A DNA stretch of 64,000 bases from Rachicladosporium sp. CCFEE 5018 (GCA_002077045.2 KZ111207.1:1-64000); one strand, 5' to 3'; numbered from the stretch's first letter, positions 1 through 9,540 are shown. Translations and numbers: made by a program. The notes: generated by a model from the letters alone, not told the origin.

Positions 1-1215
1 TCGCCGGGTTACTACCACGCTCTTACGTCAAGTGGATCGTGTCAAGCCGCAATCGGCTGAACAAAGAGAAGGTAATCGGACGTGCTAGGCAAGCGGTCAA
101 GCTGAGCCTGAGCTAAATGCAGAATCCATTGCTGCGGCAGTCACTCTCTATATTCACTTCAAGGTCACAGAACTTGCAATGCGGAATAACTATAACACAG
201 CTCAGCAAGAAGTAGTACAGCGCAACCTGAAGTATAGCGCTCAGGGCACGTTTCTCTGGGTAGCATTGGTCTGTCAGGAGCTCCTCGTCATCCATGGATG
301 AGAGGCAAGCGGTGTCTCACAGGGATTCCCGCCTAGACTCGAACCCTTATACAGCAGGATGATCGAGCCGATATCTGGTTCTAGACGCTCGAAACTCTGT
401 AAAGAGATATTTGCCACTGCCTCGGTCGTGCGACGCACGCTCTCACTAGAAGACATGACCTCCCTCGTCAAAGGAGGAAATCCGCCTAGCTCCGACCATT
501 CAGCGTGGACGGATATCGTGAAGGAATGTGGATCGCTCTTTACGCTTCGAGAAAGCGTCATCAACTTTGTTCACCAATCCGCGAAAGACTTTCTGGTAAG
601 CCGGGCGCGTTACCATATCTACCTACATGGGATCGAGCACGCCCTTCGTACTGTTTGCATAAAATCCTTCGAGCTTATGGCGAAAACACTGCGTCGAGAT
701 ATCTACAGCCTGGTGGACCCTAGATGCTCTATCAACCAGGCCAGCGCTCCGCGTTCTTTCGATCCTTTAGCTGCGGTACGAGGCTCTTGCGTGTACTGGA
801 TTGAGCACCTGCAAGAATCGAGAACTGTAAAGAACAGCATTCTGCTCCAGAACAGTGGAGTGGTCAATAAATTCCTACGAGAATGTTACCCCCACTGGCT
901 TGAGGCATCGAGCGTGTGCAGAGGTATGTCGGACGTACAATCATCGATGTCTGAATTAGAGGTATTACTGCAACATGTGGTCTGATGACCATATCCTAAC
1001 GATGTGTAGTTTACTAACGTTACTCAGGGCAGTGAAGAGCTACTTAGCTTATTTCGTAATGGGAGCCGATTTGTCATGTACAACAGGCTAGTGACAGACC
1101 TCTCCAGACTTACTTGTCTGCGCTTCTCTGTAGTCCTAGGCAGAGACTGATCAGGAAAATGTACTCCTCCGAAGAGCCAGATTAAGTAACAAACACGCCA
1201 CCAATGGGAGATCAA
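1..1215 (+). pseudogene. NACHT-WD40 (STAND/NLR) protein remnant, copy 1
   Basis: The start is the end of a NACHT ATPase domain; its Walker B segment (ALDEC) lies just outside copy 1 but is visible in copy 2 at about 55690. From 359 an open frame reads through the region that follows NACHT in fungal NLRs, including TLRESVINFVHQSAKDFLVSRA. A probable intron (about 976-1026) leads to GSEELLSLFRNGSRFVMYNRL. A further frame gives LSALLCSPRQRLIRKMY and SSEEPDYVTNTPP, which in this family is the linker just before the WD40 propeller. The protein stops there; no WD40 repeats follow and a different gene begins. Frames change several times, so it is broken. In intact relatives these proteins act in non-self recognition and cell death. 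The family call is solid; the exon joins are inferred. Confidence 0.75.
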
Positions 1216-2170
1216 TAGGGCGCATTGCCGCTTTACATGTCGGTAGCTCTGAGAGTTCTCCGGCAAATGGCCATTGATGTCAAAGGAGACGCCTTCGATT
1301 ACCTGAGGTTCAAAAGGCCCTCAAGAACGAGAACCTTACCAAAGAACAGACTGGTCCACTCAGTCTCTGGCTTGAACTACTCGAGAGCTTTCTGGACTTA
1401 CCTACGGCAAAGGGCAAGAGGGCGTCAAGACGACTGATAGATCTGGAGCCTGGAACTTTGCCCATCTTTGACCTCACGGATCCTTTCATAGATACGCCAA
1501 CAGCGTGCATCCTCTTCGATATCTGTCTAAGCTTGGTCGAAGAGTGTCGACCACCGCGTGGGCTACCCGTTGCTCTCGATGAAGCGCACATGTACATGAC
1601 AACGTCGCTCGCAGCGACGAATTTCATAGAGAGATTGTCTGGAGTCATACGAGAGCAGCGGCATAATGGTACACGAGTCATCATCGCCACTCAAGAGCCG
1701 GCGGTCTCAGAAAAGCTGTAGGATCTTTGTACACCGTCGATCATCGATCGCTTCACTTCTCCAGCTTGGTTCTCTGCCATCCAACACCATCTCGGCGCAG
1801 CTTCCAGGTTGCTGTCCTCCATGTCCGAGCAGCATGCAATGTTCGATCAGATCGTCAATCTTGAATTCGGGGAAAGCTTGGTCTTTTTATCTTCTACATT
1901 TCTCTGCTTCGCAAGCCAGGAAGAGAAGTGAGCAAACTCGGCGGGGTGGCTATCAATATGAAGACTCGGACACGATTCGGAACTGACGGAGGAACAAGCG
2001 TGCTGGTCTCTATGGCGAGGGGCTCGGACAGCACTACAAAACACAGTCTCCACGACGGCAGTCCCATCACATCCAAAATGGACTTGGAGACCAGTGAGTT
2101 TCTGACCAAACGTGATGCGTCCGAAGTTCACACATCTCTGACAAAGCACGAAGTCGACGAGACTGATTAA
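1216..2170 (+). pseudogene. HerA-like P-loop ATPase remnant, copy 1
   Basis: Reading frames in series give LPLYMSVALRVLRQMAID, FDYLRF, then from about 1315 an open stretch through ESFLDLPTAKGKRASRR, the Walker-B-like ALDEAHMYM, and RVIIATQEPAVSEKL. A TAG at about 1719-1721 interrupts it. The same frame continues past the stop as DLCTPSIIDRFTSPAWFSAI to a TGA near 1929. A third frame then carries SKLGGVAINMKTRTRF and DGGTSV. This order matches fungal HerA/VirB4-type P-loop ATPases of unknown function (family recalled, not searched). No Walker A is visible, so the N-terminal half is missing. Copy 1 has a frameshift at an A-run near 1310 that copy 2 lacks. Copy 2 has its own deletion just downstream. 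Confidence 0.6.
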
Positions 2171-2254
2171 GGAGGCGTCCTAATCGTACAGGATAACGAG
2201 CGCTAAAGCAGCAAGACGAGCACTTCTATCCTTAGCAGAGCAAAGTCGTATCTT

Positions 2255-2728
2255 GTGCTTATCTGCTGCTCATGCGACGGAGTTGTAGTGATCGAGTTCC
2301 CGGACCATTTCCTTCCTCTATTCAGTCACATTGCTAGCGGGAATCTACGAGGCGCAATGGCATATGCTACTTGCGTACGCTATCAATTACAAGAGGTGGC
2401 AGAGACCAAAAAGGCCACTAAGCAGTTCGAAGGCGCAAGAGGGAGGGATTTCCATAACGGCGCCGTCGAAGTAAATAAAAGAATTCGCAGCGACTTAGAG
2501 GTCATTTCCAAATTGGTCTCGGGCTATGCCATAAGCACCCTACATCGGGAAGGCCATCTTGCATATCTGTTTTCGCGGATCGTTCAGCGCATTTCGAAGA
2601 CCGGATGCATCCTTTGGACAGCTCAACTATACTACAACGGGAGCAGTCTCACAAACATCAGCCTCTCCAGTCATGAAGACGGCACATTCTTCAAGTCTTC
2701 CTTGGAGCCAAACGACTGCGCAATTTGA
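2255..2728 (+). CDS. Hypothetical protein, unrecognised, copy 1
   Basis: An open frame of 157 codons is conserved in copy 2, where it opens earlier and gives 196 codons (57866-58456). I recognise no domain. The sequence is mixed, without signal peptide or membrane segments, and includes CILWTAQLYYNGSSL near the C-terminus. The copies differ by several substitutions, yet both keep the same stop. It lies directly downstream of the HerA-like remnant on the same strand, so it could be the tail of that broken gene or an independent small gene. Confidence 0.3.
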   Translation: MLICCSCDGVVVIEFPDHFLPLFSHIASGNLRGAMAYATCVRYQLQEVAETKKATKQFEGARGRDFHNGAVEVNKRIRSDLEVISKLVSGYAISTLHREGHLAYLFSRIVQRISKTGCILWTAQLYYNGSSLTNISLSSHEDGTFFKSSLEPNDCAI

Positions 2729-3099
2729 ATCTCCTAAATATCGCGGCTTTGGCTCTCTTAGGCGCCCTAGAATCAGCTTGACAGTGTAAAGTTGAAGCAA
2801 CTCGGCAAGCGTAGGAGCATTCCCGACATACAGGCAATAAATTCCTCTTCGTGTTCTTAGAGGACATCTACAAGATTTGCGCATGAGAGACAATCTGGAA
2901 GATTCGAATACTGTCTTACGGGATGCAAAGGGGACCTTTGGAAAAGTTAACATCTACCTGACCTGATACGTAATCTCACAATCCGGTGTCTTTCGAGATG
3001 TGTCTTGACGTATACAATATCAAAATGAGTCTTCATTCATAGCCTGACTTTCGAAGATTGACCACAGCGATAGGTAGACTTGTCCATAAGCAAGCCAAT

Positions 3100-3129
3100 C
3101 AAGTAAGGTGGTACACCCTACCTTGCTTG
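3100..3129. repeat. Imperfect palindrome, possible transposon end
   Basis: The arms CAAGTAAGGT and ACCTTGCTTG are inverted copies with one mismatch around a 10-bp centre. Copy 2 has the same palindrome at about 58826-58855. It could be a terminal or subterminal repeat of the neighbouring hAT remnant. Confidence 0.5.
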
Positions 3130-3353
3130 AGGCTGGCGGCTGTGTTGCTTGCTTAATGGATCAAGAGAGTGGTGGTGGCTTGGCTTGCTTGCACTCGCGT
3201 GAGAACCGTGCGAGGTCGCTGTCGTTACCGCAATAGGAAGGTAGTGTGGCCGCTGGTCAGACGTCTGACCTCTCTACCCCTTTATCGCCGCCCGTACCCT
3301 CGGGCCTGCAGCAGCTCAGTGACCGTTTACAAGCCGCCATTCTACCTCTTGCC

Positions 3354-3410
3354 AAACCCCTGAACACCGATCGTGAGGGGTTTTGCAAGGGGTTTTGCAA
3401 GGTGTTTTGC
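3354..3410. repeat. Hairpin plus tandem GGGGTTTTGCAA repeats
   Basis: AAACCCCT and AGGGGTTT form an inverted repeat separated by about 13 bases. It is followed by repeats of the type GGGGTTTTGCAA, the last with a GGTG variant. In copy 2 exactly this region is replaced by the 100-N gap, which suggests that it is hard to sequence or assemble. Confidence 0.7.
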
Positions 3411-3672
3411 TATCCTCGCCACTAGTGAAGGTGTTATAGCCAAAACCGCTCGTTACCACTTAGTCACTCTCGACCAGCTCTCATGATGCTGCCAGCGACG
3501 TCGGAAAAATCGGTGAAGGGGTGGAGTTTGTAGGAGGGGTGGGTAGGCTGTTGGCGAATGCTCGAATAAAGCCTTACTGCCGCCGTCGGTCACAACCAAG
3601 GGGTAGGGGTGGTGGTGAGGGCGGTGCTTACTTGTCGAACTTGACCACACCGGCCGTGGTCCATGCATTTAG

Positions 3673-3864
3673 TTACATCAACCACTTAATTGTTCCAATG
3701 TGTAGTAACCTTCTGCGTGGTCCAACCGCTACACCGGTGATGCTGAATACTCGCTCTAGCTCGTCTGACATCACTGGCGCGGCGAAAGTCTCAAGAGCTA
3801 GCCGTGCTAGCTGTGGCAAACGCTCTCGTTGACTAAGCCAATGAGGGATTGGTGATTCCGCCAT
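3673..3864 (-). pseudogene. hAT transposase C-terminal dimerisation fragment, copy 1
   Basis: The minus-strand frame reads LARLALETFAAPVMSDELERVFS. This fits the hAT-family C-terminal dimerisation motif, in which a run of Leu/Ala is followed by a P-x-S-x-x-x-ERVFS block. Only this short conserved end is readable; the rest of the transposase is absent. The same scrap is in copy 2 (59441-59632), with one visible residue change. It is a dead fragment. Confidence 0.6.
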
Positions 3865-4090
3865 GTTAAGGTCTAGGTGACGTGGTAAAGCGTTGTATCA
3901 AAAGAGCTGCTGCTTGAGCGTGAGCTGGCCAAGCTAGTAAGTGGTTTCATCGTCTGGGATTTCGTCATTGGGATCTCGTCATTAAGCCACTCGGTTGCAA
4001 GGTGTAGTCGTTTACGCTTCAGTAGTGCGCTCGTTGGAACCGACTGTCGTTCGTATCAATGCTGCTTAGGTGGTAGGCTGAAGGATGATG

Positions 4091-4400
4091 CTAAAGGATG
4101 CGCTTTGCACCTCTTACATAGCTCCGTTTGATTGAGATATCATCTCTGACCTTAAACCAGAATGTTGCAGAGTAGTCGTCCATGTGCCTCTGAAAGACAT
4201 CAGGAAGGAAGCTATTCACGTTCGCTGCAGCGGCACCTTTACTAGCGCGGATATTCGGCTTGTCATGGTTGTCGTATATCGCCAGCCATCGAATTTTGTC
4301 AGCCTCACCGAGCCACGCCTTAGCCGCCTCAGCTACCTCATCCAGATCGTTGGTCATTATTACCACGCTATCGTCTCAAGTCAAAATGGGGCGGTGTATC
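4091..4400. pseudogene. NB-ARC-like STAND remnants on both strands, copy 1
   Basis: On the minus strand (4366 to about 4180) the frame reads WLGEADKIRWLAIYDNHDKP then NSFLPDVFQRH. This resembles the Walker-B region of fungal NB-ARC/TPR proteins (W-L-x-x-x-x-x-RWL-x-x-x-DN). On the plus strand at about 4340-4400 a different frame reads VIITTLSSQVKMGRCIP, which resembles the next block of the same domain (IIITTRSS-x-V). The two blocks sit back to back in opposite orientation, so the gene was probably inverted in part. The WD40 scrap follows at 4450. Similarity is by memory of the family and is short. Confidence 0.4.
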
Positions 4401-4449
4401 CCGAGACAGAGGCTTTCAATTGGACTGGCTTTGGGTGCCTGTCAAGTAT

Positions 4450-4800
4450 CTACGTGGGTTCGCACGTCGATACTTCCCACGGGTCCACTATCTCGTTGTC
4501 CAGCACCGACTCTTCGGTCTCAGAATCCCCTGGCCAAACCCCGATTACGTGGTCCCTCTCCTGCCCGCCAGAAATTTGCTGTCTTGCGAACACGTTCCAG
4601 TGTCGCACATTCTGCTTATTATCCACATCGTCGACTTTTGGCACAGTCGAGGCAATGACCAGCTGATTCGGACTAAAACTTATTGCGAAGACCTCATAGC
4701 CAATAGGAATTTCGAAGTCCCGGGTTTGCATGCCCGTTCATGCATCCCATAGCCACACCCTCCGATCGTCTGACGCGGCTGCAATCGCTTGTCCGCTAGG
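4450..4800 (-). pseudogene. WD40-repeat remnant, copy 1
   Basis: The minus-strand frame reads SDDRRVWLWDA, then an in-frame stop, then TGMQTRDFEIPIGYEVFAIS, FSPNQLVIAS and VRHWNV. The D-x-x-x-VWLWD and SFSPN...VRHW blocks are typical of one and a half WD40 blades. The stop between WDA and TG is shared with copy 2. These blades could be the propeller missing from the NACHT-WD40 remnant at 1-1215, but they are on the other strand and 3 kb away (inference). Confidence 0.5.
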
Positions 4801-5708
4801 AGAACAAGCTATCACGTTGATCATCGCATCGGGTCGCCTGAATTGCTTCAGCTTGAGACGTGAGGCAGAGGCAATTGAATGTCATGAGGGTAAGCTGGAC
4901 TCTCTGTGACCACAGTGCTGAGTCTGGAGTCCATGGAGGAGTTGCGGTCTCGAGAAATCCTCGGATGTGGGAGGGCACGAAGCGACGCGAAAACTGTCAT
5001 ATTGCGGGATCAGACTCCACGTGTGAATCATGACTTAGCAAGGAGCATTTCTTTGTAACGAAAAGTATATGTTACTGCTCACCAGAAGCACGCAAGAAAC
5101 TCTCCACTTCCGCCGCAAGAAACTCTCCACTTCCGGTTTCATCGTCTCTTAGTCTCTGATCCTAGCCTGGAACGCAATCGCAAGATCAGCCTATCCGGTG
5201 CTCTGGCTTCCGTAACGCTGACTTTTCAGAATTTTTTCAGGGATCAGGCGAAAAGCACATCCCTCCGAGGTTACAGCGGGAATGGACACTGGAGTACGTA
5301 ACAAAGAGTGGCATTTCGGGGAGCTCCACAATGTCGCCGAGCGATCGCAGCAGCAAGGAGGCGGGATTGCAACACGGTTCCGCGAGAAGTTGAGGATGTT
5401 GTGTATGGTACTGAACGATTGGATTGGATGGGATGGAATTCGAGAGTCGTTTCCATTGCAGCGCTGACCCTGATTTATGATGATGAAGACTAAGATAGTG
5501 GGTCGGTGGAAGATTTGAGACTTGCTCAATTAATTTCCAGGGGGGTATCCTACAACGCGAAACCAAAACGCTAGAAACCGTCCTAACACCCCTTGGTACT
5601 TTACTTTGCCGTTTCCCAGGAACCCATTGCCGTTTTGTCGTAAAGGGCTTGTCCCATGCCCGTGGCCGTGATGAAATATTGCCCAACCCAGTCAGAGCTA
5701 TCGTAATG
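4801..5708. other. Intergenic, no gene seen
   Basis: Only short unsupported frames are present, conserved simply because the region is duplicated. A 23-bp near-perfect tandem pair (CGCAAGAAACTCTCCACTTC unit) sits at about 5092-5138 in copy 1; copy 2 has only one clean unit. Confidence 0.5.
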
Positions 5709-6317
5709 CTACACCTTGGCCAGAAGATTAATCCAGCTTTTCCGCATGCTCTTCTTCTCCTTGTCCGTCGACGCTGACAAAGTTGAGCGATTCGACTTTG
5801 ATTTCGACAGCTCGCTCAGCCGGTCCGAATCCCTGCTCTCAGGCTGCTGTGCCAGAGTAGGTCGAGTCTGTGGCGTACCCATTTTGGCCAGCCAGGCTTC
5901 AAAGTCTGCTGTGCTGGCTTCGACTGCAACGACTGTGGGTTGCTTGTTCGAGACATCCTGGAGTGGGAGACGGATGCTGGGGATTGTGAAGCGGCTGTTC
6001 CTACGGACGAGCGTACCGTCTATGGGAAGGTGTGCTTGCGGGAGTGCTTCTGTCGGGGTGTGGTCCTCGGGGAATATGATGTGTCGGTCTTGCGTCTCGC
6101 TGAATCGCACGGCTTTGGATGATCGAATTGACGAGCGCTCCGAGGACCCGGTAGAGGATCGCAGTGATGATCGTAGCGAAGGTTGGGAGCCGAAAGTGTG
6201 CATGCTTATTGAGCTGCTGGCTCGATCGAGGGGTGTAGATAAGGATATGGTGTCCAAGTGGAAGGGCTCGTCGATAGTCAAATCCAGAGGCGGAAATTTC
6301 AAATGAGTGGTAGACAT
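5709..6317 (-). CDS. Ser-rich hypothetical protein, 202 aa, copy 1
   Basis: An intact frame starts at MSTTHLKFPPLDL and ends RKSWINLLAKV. It is rich in Ser, Arg and Asp, with clusters such as SLRSSLRSSTGSSERSSIRS around residues 48-67, a central STADFEAWLAKMGTP block and a basic C-terminal tail. No known domain, signal peptide or membrane segment is seen; a disordered regulatory protein is plausible. The same 609-bp frame is intact in copy 2 (61474-62082) with a handful of substitutions, although all neighbouring genes in the repeat are broken. That makes a real, maintained gene likely. The start is chosen because copy 2's upstream extension is not conserved in frame in copy 1. Confidence 0.7.
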   Translation of the reverse strand: MSTTHLKFPPLDLTIDEPFHLDTISLSTPLDRASSSISMHTFGSQPSLRSSLRSSTGSSERSSIRSSKAVRFSETQDRHIIFPEDHTPTEALPQAHLPIDGTLVRRNSRFTIPSIRLPLQDVSNKQPTVVAVEASTADFEAWLAKMGTPQTRPTLAQQPESRDSDRLSELSKSKSNRSTLSASTDKEKKSMRKSWINLLAKV

Positions 6318-7440
6318 TTCTACGAGCGGATATTGGTGTGCGTGCTCCGGGTTATCCTTGTCGTGGTTAATGGTGAGCAGCTAGAATGCGGGATCACTCT
6401 ACTGCTGACAGCGTCCTGCAAGGTCCTATTCGTGAAATGCACAGCTGGATTGAAAGAGTGTCGAGCGTATATTGAATCCCAATTGACTGATATTACTCCC
6501 TGACGGTGGGAAGTCAGGACCGTGGTAGCGTGGAGGTGTACAGTTGTCGGAGCAGTGGTGTGATTCATCAGTATTAGCCGGTCTGAGGGAGAGCTAAGTG
6601 CTTACAGGACAAACAGGGAAAGATACATAGTATCTATATGCGGGGCAAGGTAGCACTGCGCATGGACGGAAGTCAATAGGGAAAGGCGTGCAGAGCACCG
6701 GTGCCATTACGAGGAGTTCGAGCACCGGCTGGCGACGCCATTTGCGGGCAAGGTTGCAGCGAAGTAAAGTTTGGGCACGCCTCAACCACATTGCGCGATA
6801 CCTGCCAAGGAGGTTCTGTCCCCACCAGAACGCGCAAGGCAAGCACCCAAAGAAGGCTAAAGCACTCAAATGCACGCCATCCGGAGATCCTCCCGGCGGC
6901 CGTTGGCCAAGCGCTAGGGCCACTCTGCCAGTCACGGTGCAGGGCGGGCCCAATTATCGTCATGCATTGCCGAGACTGCAAACGCCGCACATGGCAAATA
7001 TTGAAGTTTCTCCAGAGGAGCGGTATGCGGTACTGCGCTAGCCGGACCCGGGTGAGGGGGGAATCTAAGCAGCTGCGCCCGCACCGCACGCAAACGATGG
7101 CCAGGATGGCATGCTAATACGGCCACGAGGCGGTGCCGCGCGGTATCAGGCGGAGGGTCGAGCGTTGTCAAGAGCCTTCACAGCCTTGACGGCGCCCCGC
7201 GAGAATGGGGGGCCTCCGGTGGATCTGGGCCACCAGCTCGGTATCGCCATGCGGGCCATGACGAGGTGCAGAAACTGTGCAGCGTGCGATTGCCCTTCTT
7301 AGAGTGGAGAAGGACGATGTGCTCAGGGTTGATCCTGGCCAATGTCTCAAAAATAGTAGCCGTGCGCGCAGTGCGGGAGTGCTCGAGGGCTAGCGGTACC
7401 GCGTATAAGCTCGCCTTAGCACCGGATTTTGTAGTTCCTA
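6318..7440. other. No gene recognised; GC-richer block 6660-7330
   Basis: 6318-6600 is the probable promoter side of the 202-aa gene. 6660-7330 is GC-rich with overlapping open frames on both strands, none with a recognisable domain; the frames are conserved in copy 2 only at the level expected of a duplicate. A worn retroelement gag-like region is possible (CRDCKRRTW in one frame), but I cannot support it. Confidence 0.4.
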
Positions 7441-8460
7441 TTATAATACACGCTAAAGAATGTTAGCCCCAACGTATAGCGACGGATAAAGCAAGAAAGT
7501 AAGGAGCGGAAGTAGCACCTTTAGTAGAGGTGCGTAGTATTAACGTTAATAGGCAGTTGAAGTAGATATACGGTCTAAAGGCGTAGTTTAGAGGTAAGTA
7601 GCGGGAGGTATTAGATTTGATTATAAGCTAACACCCGCGGATTGTCGTCGTTATACGTACGGGCGGGAGAAAGAGTTTATTATTCTAATTACTAGCCGTA
7701 GTATCGATAGATAGCATTATAATTCTCGTATAGGGTTGTAAGTAAAGTACTTTATAAAAGAGTTCTAGCTATTTCCGGTATTATCATAGACCTTAGTAAA
7801 GCTAGAGAATGTTATAGAAGTATCTAATACCCCGGAAAGTAGGGTTTTAGGAGCAAAAACGTAAAAACCGCATATTCTGTTATAGGACGTAGTTAGTAGG
7901 CAGTATAGGTGTCGTGGCCTAATGGCCTTAGGCACGAAGCTTAGCGGCTGCATACGTATAACCTACGTTACGTAGGTTGGTTCTACGCAGAGCAGCGATT
8001 AGTCTTAGGATCTAGGTAGTGCTTGCTTAGTGTCGTCCTATACGTTACGAGATACCTATACTATAGATATCCTTTATCAGCTACCGTTAACAAAGAAAAG
8101 GAGTAGTTATACGTACTATATTAGCTACCTTCGTTATACTATATTAAAAATAACCTAATATCTATCTAGTCGTATACGCCGGCTCCCCTAATTCTAACGT
8201 TATTACGAGCTAGTATAGAAGAAATAGTACCTCGAAGACGCTATCGTAACTTTAAGCGCGAATTAGGTTATATTATTAAGACAACCGTAAGGTATCTATA
8301 GATTAGGATTAAGGAGCGGGTAGAAGTAATAGAGAGCTGAATAGAATTATAGACTAAGGTGTACTATCTTCGCTCGAACTATAACTTTATAGGTAGTAAA
8401 GCTACTTTAGCTTCTAGATAGTCTAAGATCCTACACTATGAAACAGTAACATTAACTTCC
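7441..8460. repeat. TpA-rich, CpA/TpG-poor segment (RIP-like), copy 1
   Basis: From about 7440 the sequence changes abruptly: TA, TAG and TAT words dominate, CA and TG dinucleotides become scarce, and no long frame survives. This is the dinucleotide bias left by repeat-induced point mutation in ascomycetes. Copy 2 has the same segment from about 63207 to the window end. Many copy differences here are transitions. The original element cannot be identified. Composition returns to normal near 8460. Confidence 0.65.
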
Positions 8461-8742
8461 TTCTAACATCCGGCTCTAACTCCGTCCTATCCTTGCAATC
8501 TTGACCTCGCGATTAGCATTCCACGCATTCCTCAACCCTCTCGTCCGAAAGAACGGTAATCGAGTCGTACTTGGTCACTTTATAGAAGCAGCGCAGCGTT
8601 TCAGACTTCCGGAGAAGCGAAGGTACGCAGCAGGTCGAGGGGACTCGCGAGCCAGGGAGCCGCTGATGAGCGGCGATGGGCCAAAGCCGTGCGGTCGTCA
8701 TCACTGTCCATCTGGTTCGGCGCGGCGACACCGTTCGTCTGC

Positions 8743-9151
8743 TTACCGTTCGGATGGATCGATGTGGAACATGACCACGGTATTGCTGCCAGCATTGACC
8801 GTGAACAGAACCTTCAGAGCGATCAGAGGAGGGGATGATAGATTGTCCTAATCAAGCACTCACGTTCTCGCTCACGACAACAGACCCTTGCGATCCTAGG
8901 CTGTCGGCGGCATTTGGCACTCCAGAGCCATTCACCATGCTAGACCCCAAACCTGCCGTTGATGTTCTGATCGCACCACCGAGTCTACCATCTTGACCAA
9001 CACCAACCGAAACAATGCTGCTTCCGTCCGATCTGTTGTCAAGAAAATAGACTGCGGACTTGGCGTTGCGGAATGGGCGTGGTGTAGCGAGAGCTGGTGT
9101 AAGCAGGAGTGCGTATATGAGAATGAACATCGCGTCGCTCTCTTCGAACAA
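8743..9151 (-). pseudogene. Secreted lactonase/carboxymuconate-cyclase-like protein, N-terminal fragment
   Basis: A signal peptide (MFILIYALLLTPALATPRP) is followed by SAVYFLDNRSDGSS, VGQDGRLGGAIRTSTAG and SLGSQGSVVVSEN. A 52-bp intron (8812-8863, GTGAGT...AAG, phase 0) joins VLFTVNAGSNTVVMFHID. This is the start of the fungal seven-bladed YVTN-type family annotated as 3-carboxymuconate cyclase-like. After DPSER a GTAAGC donor-like sequence is met and nothing that follows fits the family, so about three quarters of the gene is missing. The start could be at 9151 or 9130; the second gives the cleaner signal peptide. It is at the edge of the decay zone beside the RIP-like block. Confidence 0.6.
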
Positions 9152-9408
9152 AGACCAAGAGGTATGATGTTAAAATACACGCAATCAGACGCATGCACGG
9201 CGTCGATGCCATGTTATATATTTGCATCCGCTGTCACTATTGGTCCTTCGAGCGCTACCTTGTAAAGTCGATCAGCAATTTTGACGTGTCACCTGCTAAC
9301 ATGACTGCCAGCCTCCGCGCGCAAGACATCATCAAGTGCAATGCGCACACGACTATCCCGCTTGCATGCCACAAGCAACATGACGCTTTCGATCCCAGCT
9401 GCTCAACG

Positions 9409-9540
9409 GAACTCGCGACGAAATGCACCTTCACCGCGGAGCAGCAGTGTCTTGGCATATGGCTCAAGGCATCACGATTCAACCACTCCTGCGTGCCGAA
9501 CGCTCAGTGGAGCTGGATCCCACATCACGACCGCTGGTCA
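9409..9540 (+). pseudogene. SET-domain scrap
   Basis: A short stretch reads LGIWLKASRFNHSCVPNAQW. It contains the RFNHSC-x-PNA motif of SET lysine methyltransferase domains, part of the SAM/peptide pocket. Nothing before or after continues the domain convincingly, though the frame stays open downstream because it overlaps an antisense gene. Probably a relic; a chance match is unlikely given the motif, but the extent is unclear. Confidence 0.4.

Larger units (their letters stand above)
2729..3669. other. Stretch without a gene; palindrome and tandem G-rich repeats
   Basis: No convincing coding frame is seen. It holds a 30-bp imperfect palindrome at 3100-3129, CTTGC-rich short repeats around 3085-3195, and a hairpin plus GGGGTTTTGCAA tandem repeat at 3354-3410. 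It lies next to the hAT scrap and may be that element's non-coding end (inference). Confidence 0.5.
1..8234. repeat. Long direct repeat, copy 1
   Basis: This whole stretch recurs in the same orientation at 55743-64000. By eye the two copies differ at roughly 1-5 % of positions plus small indels: a 3-bp deletion in copy 2 near copy-1 position 478, a difference of about 13 bp near 1357, and a 100-N gap in copy 2 that stands for 61 bp here (3357-3417). Copy 1 starts before the window and copy 2 runs past its end, so the true length is unknown and at least 8.2 kb. The content is STAND-protein, ATPase and transposon debris plus one intact gene (5709-6317). Confidence 0.97.

Noticed and set aside
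5716..6306. A 196-codon plus-strand frame, conserved in copy 2
   Set aside because: It is antisense to the Ser-rich 202-aa frame and conserved only because of duplication. The minus frame has the better start and a typical disordered composition, though the strand choice is not beyond doubt.
7441..8460. AT-rich block as a centromere or replication origin
   Set aside because: It is duplicated, short, and has the dinucleotide bias of RIP; nothing points to an origin.
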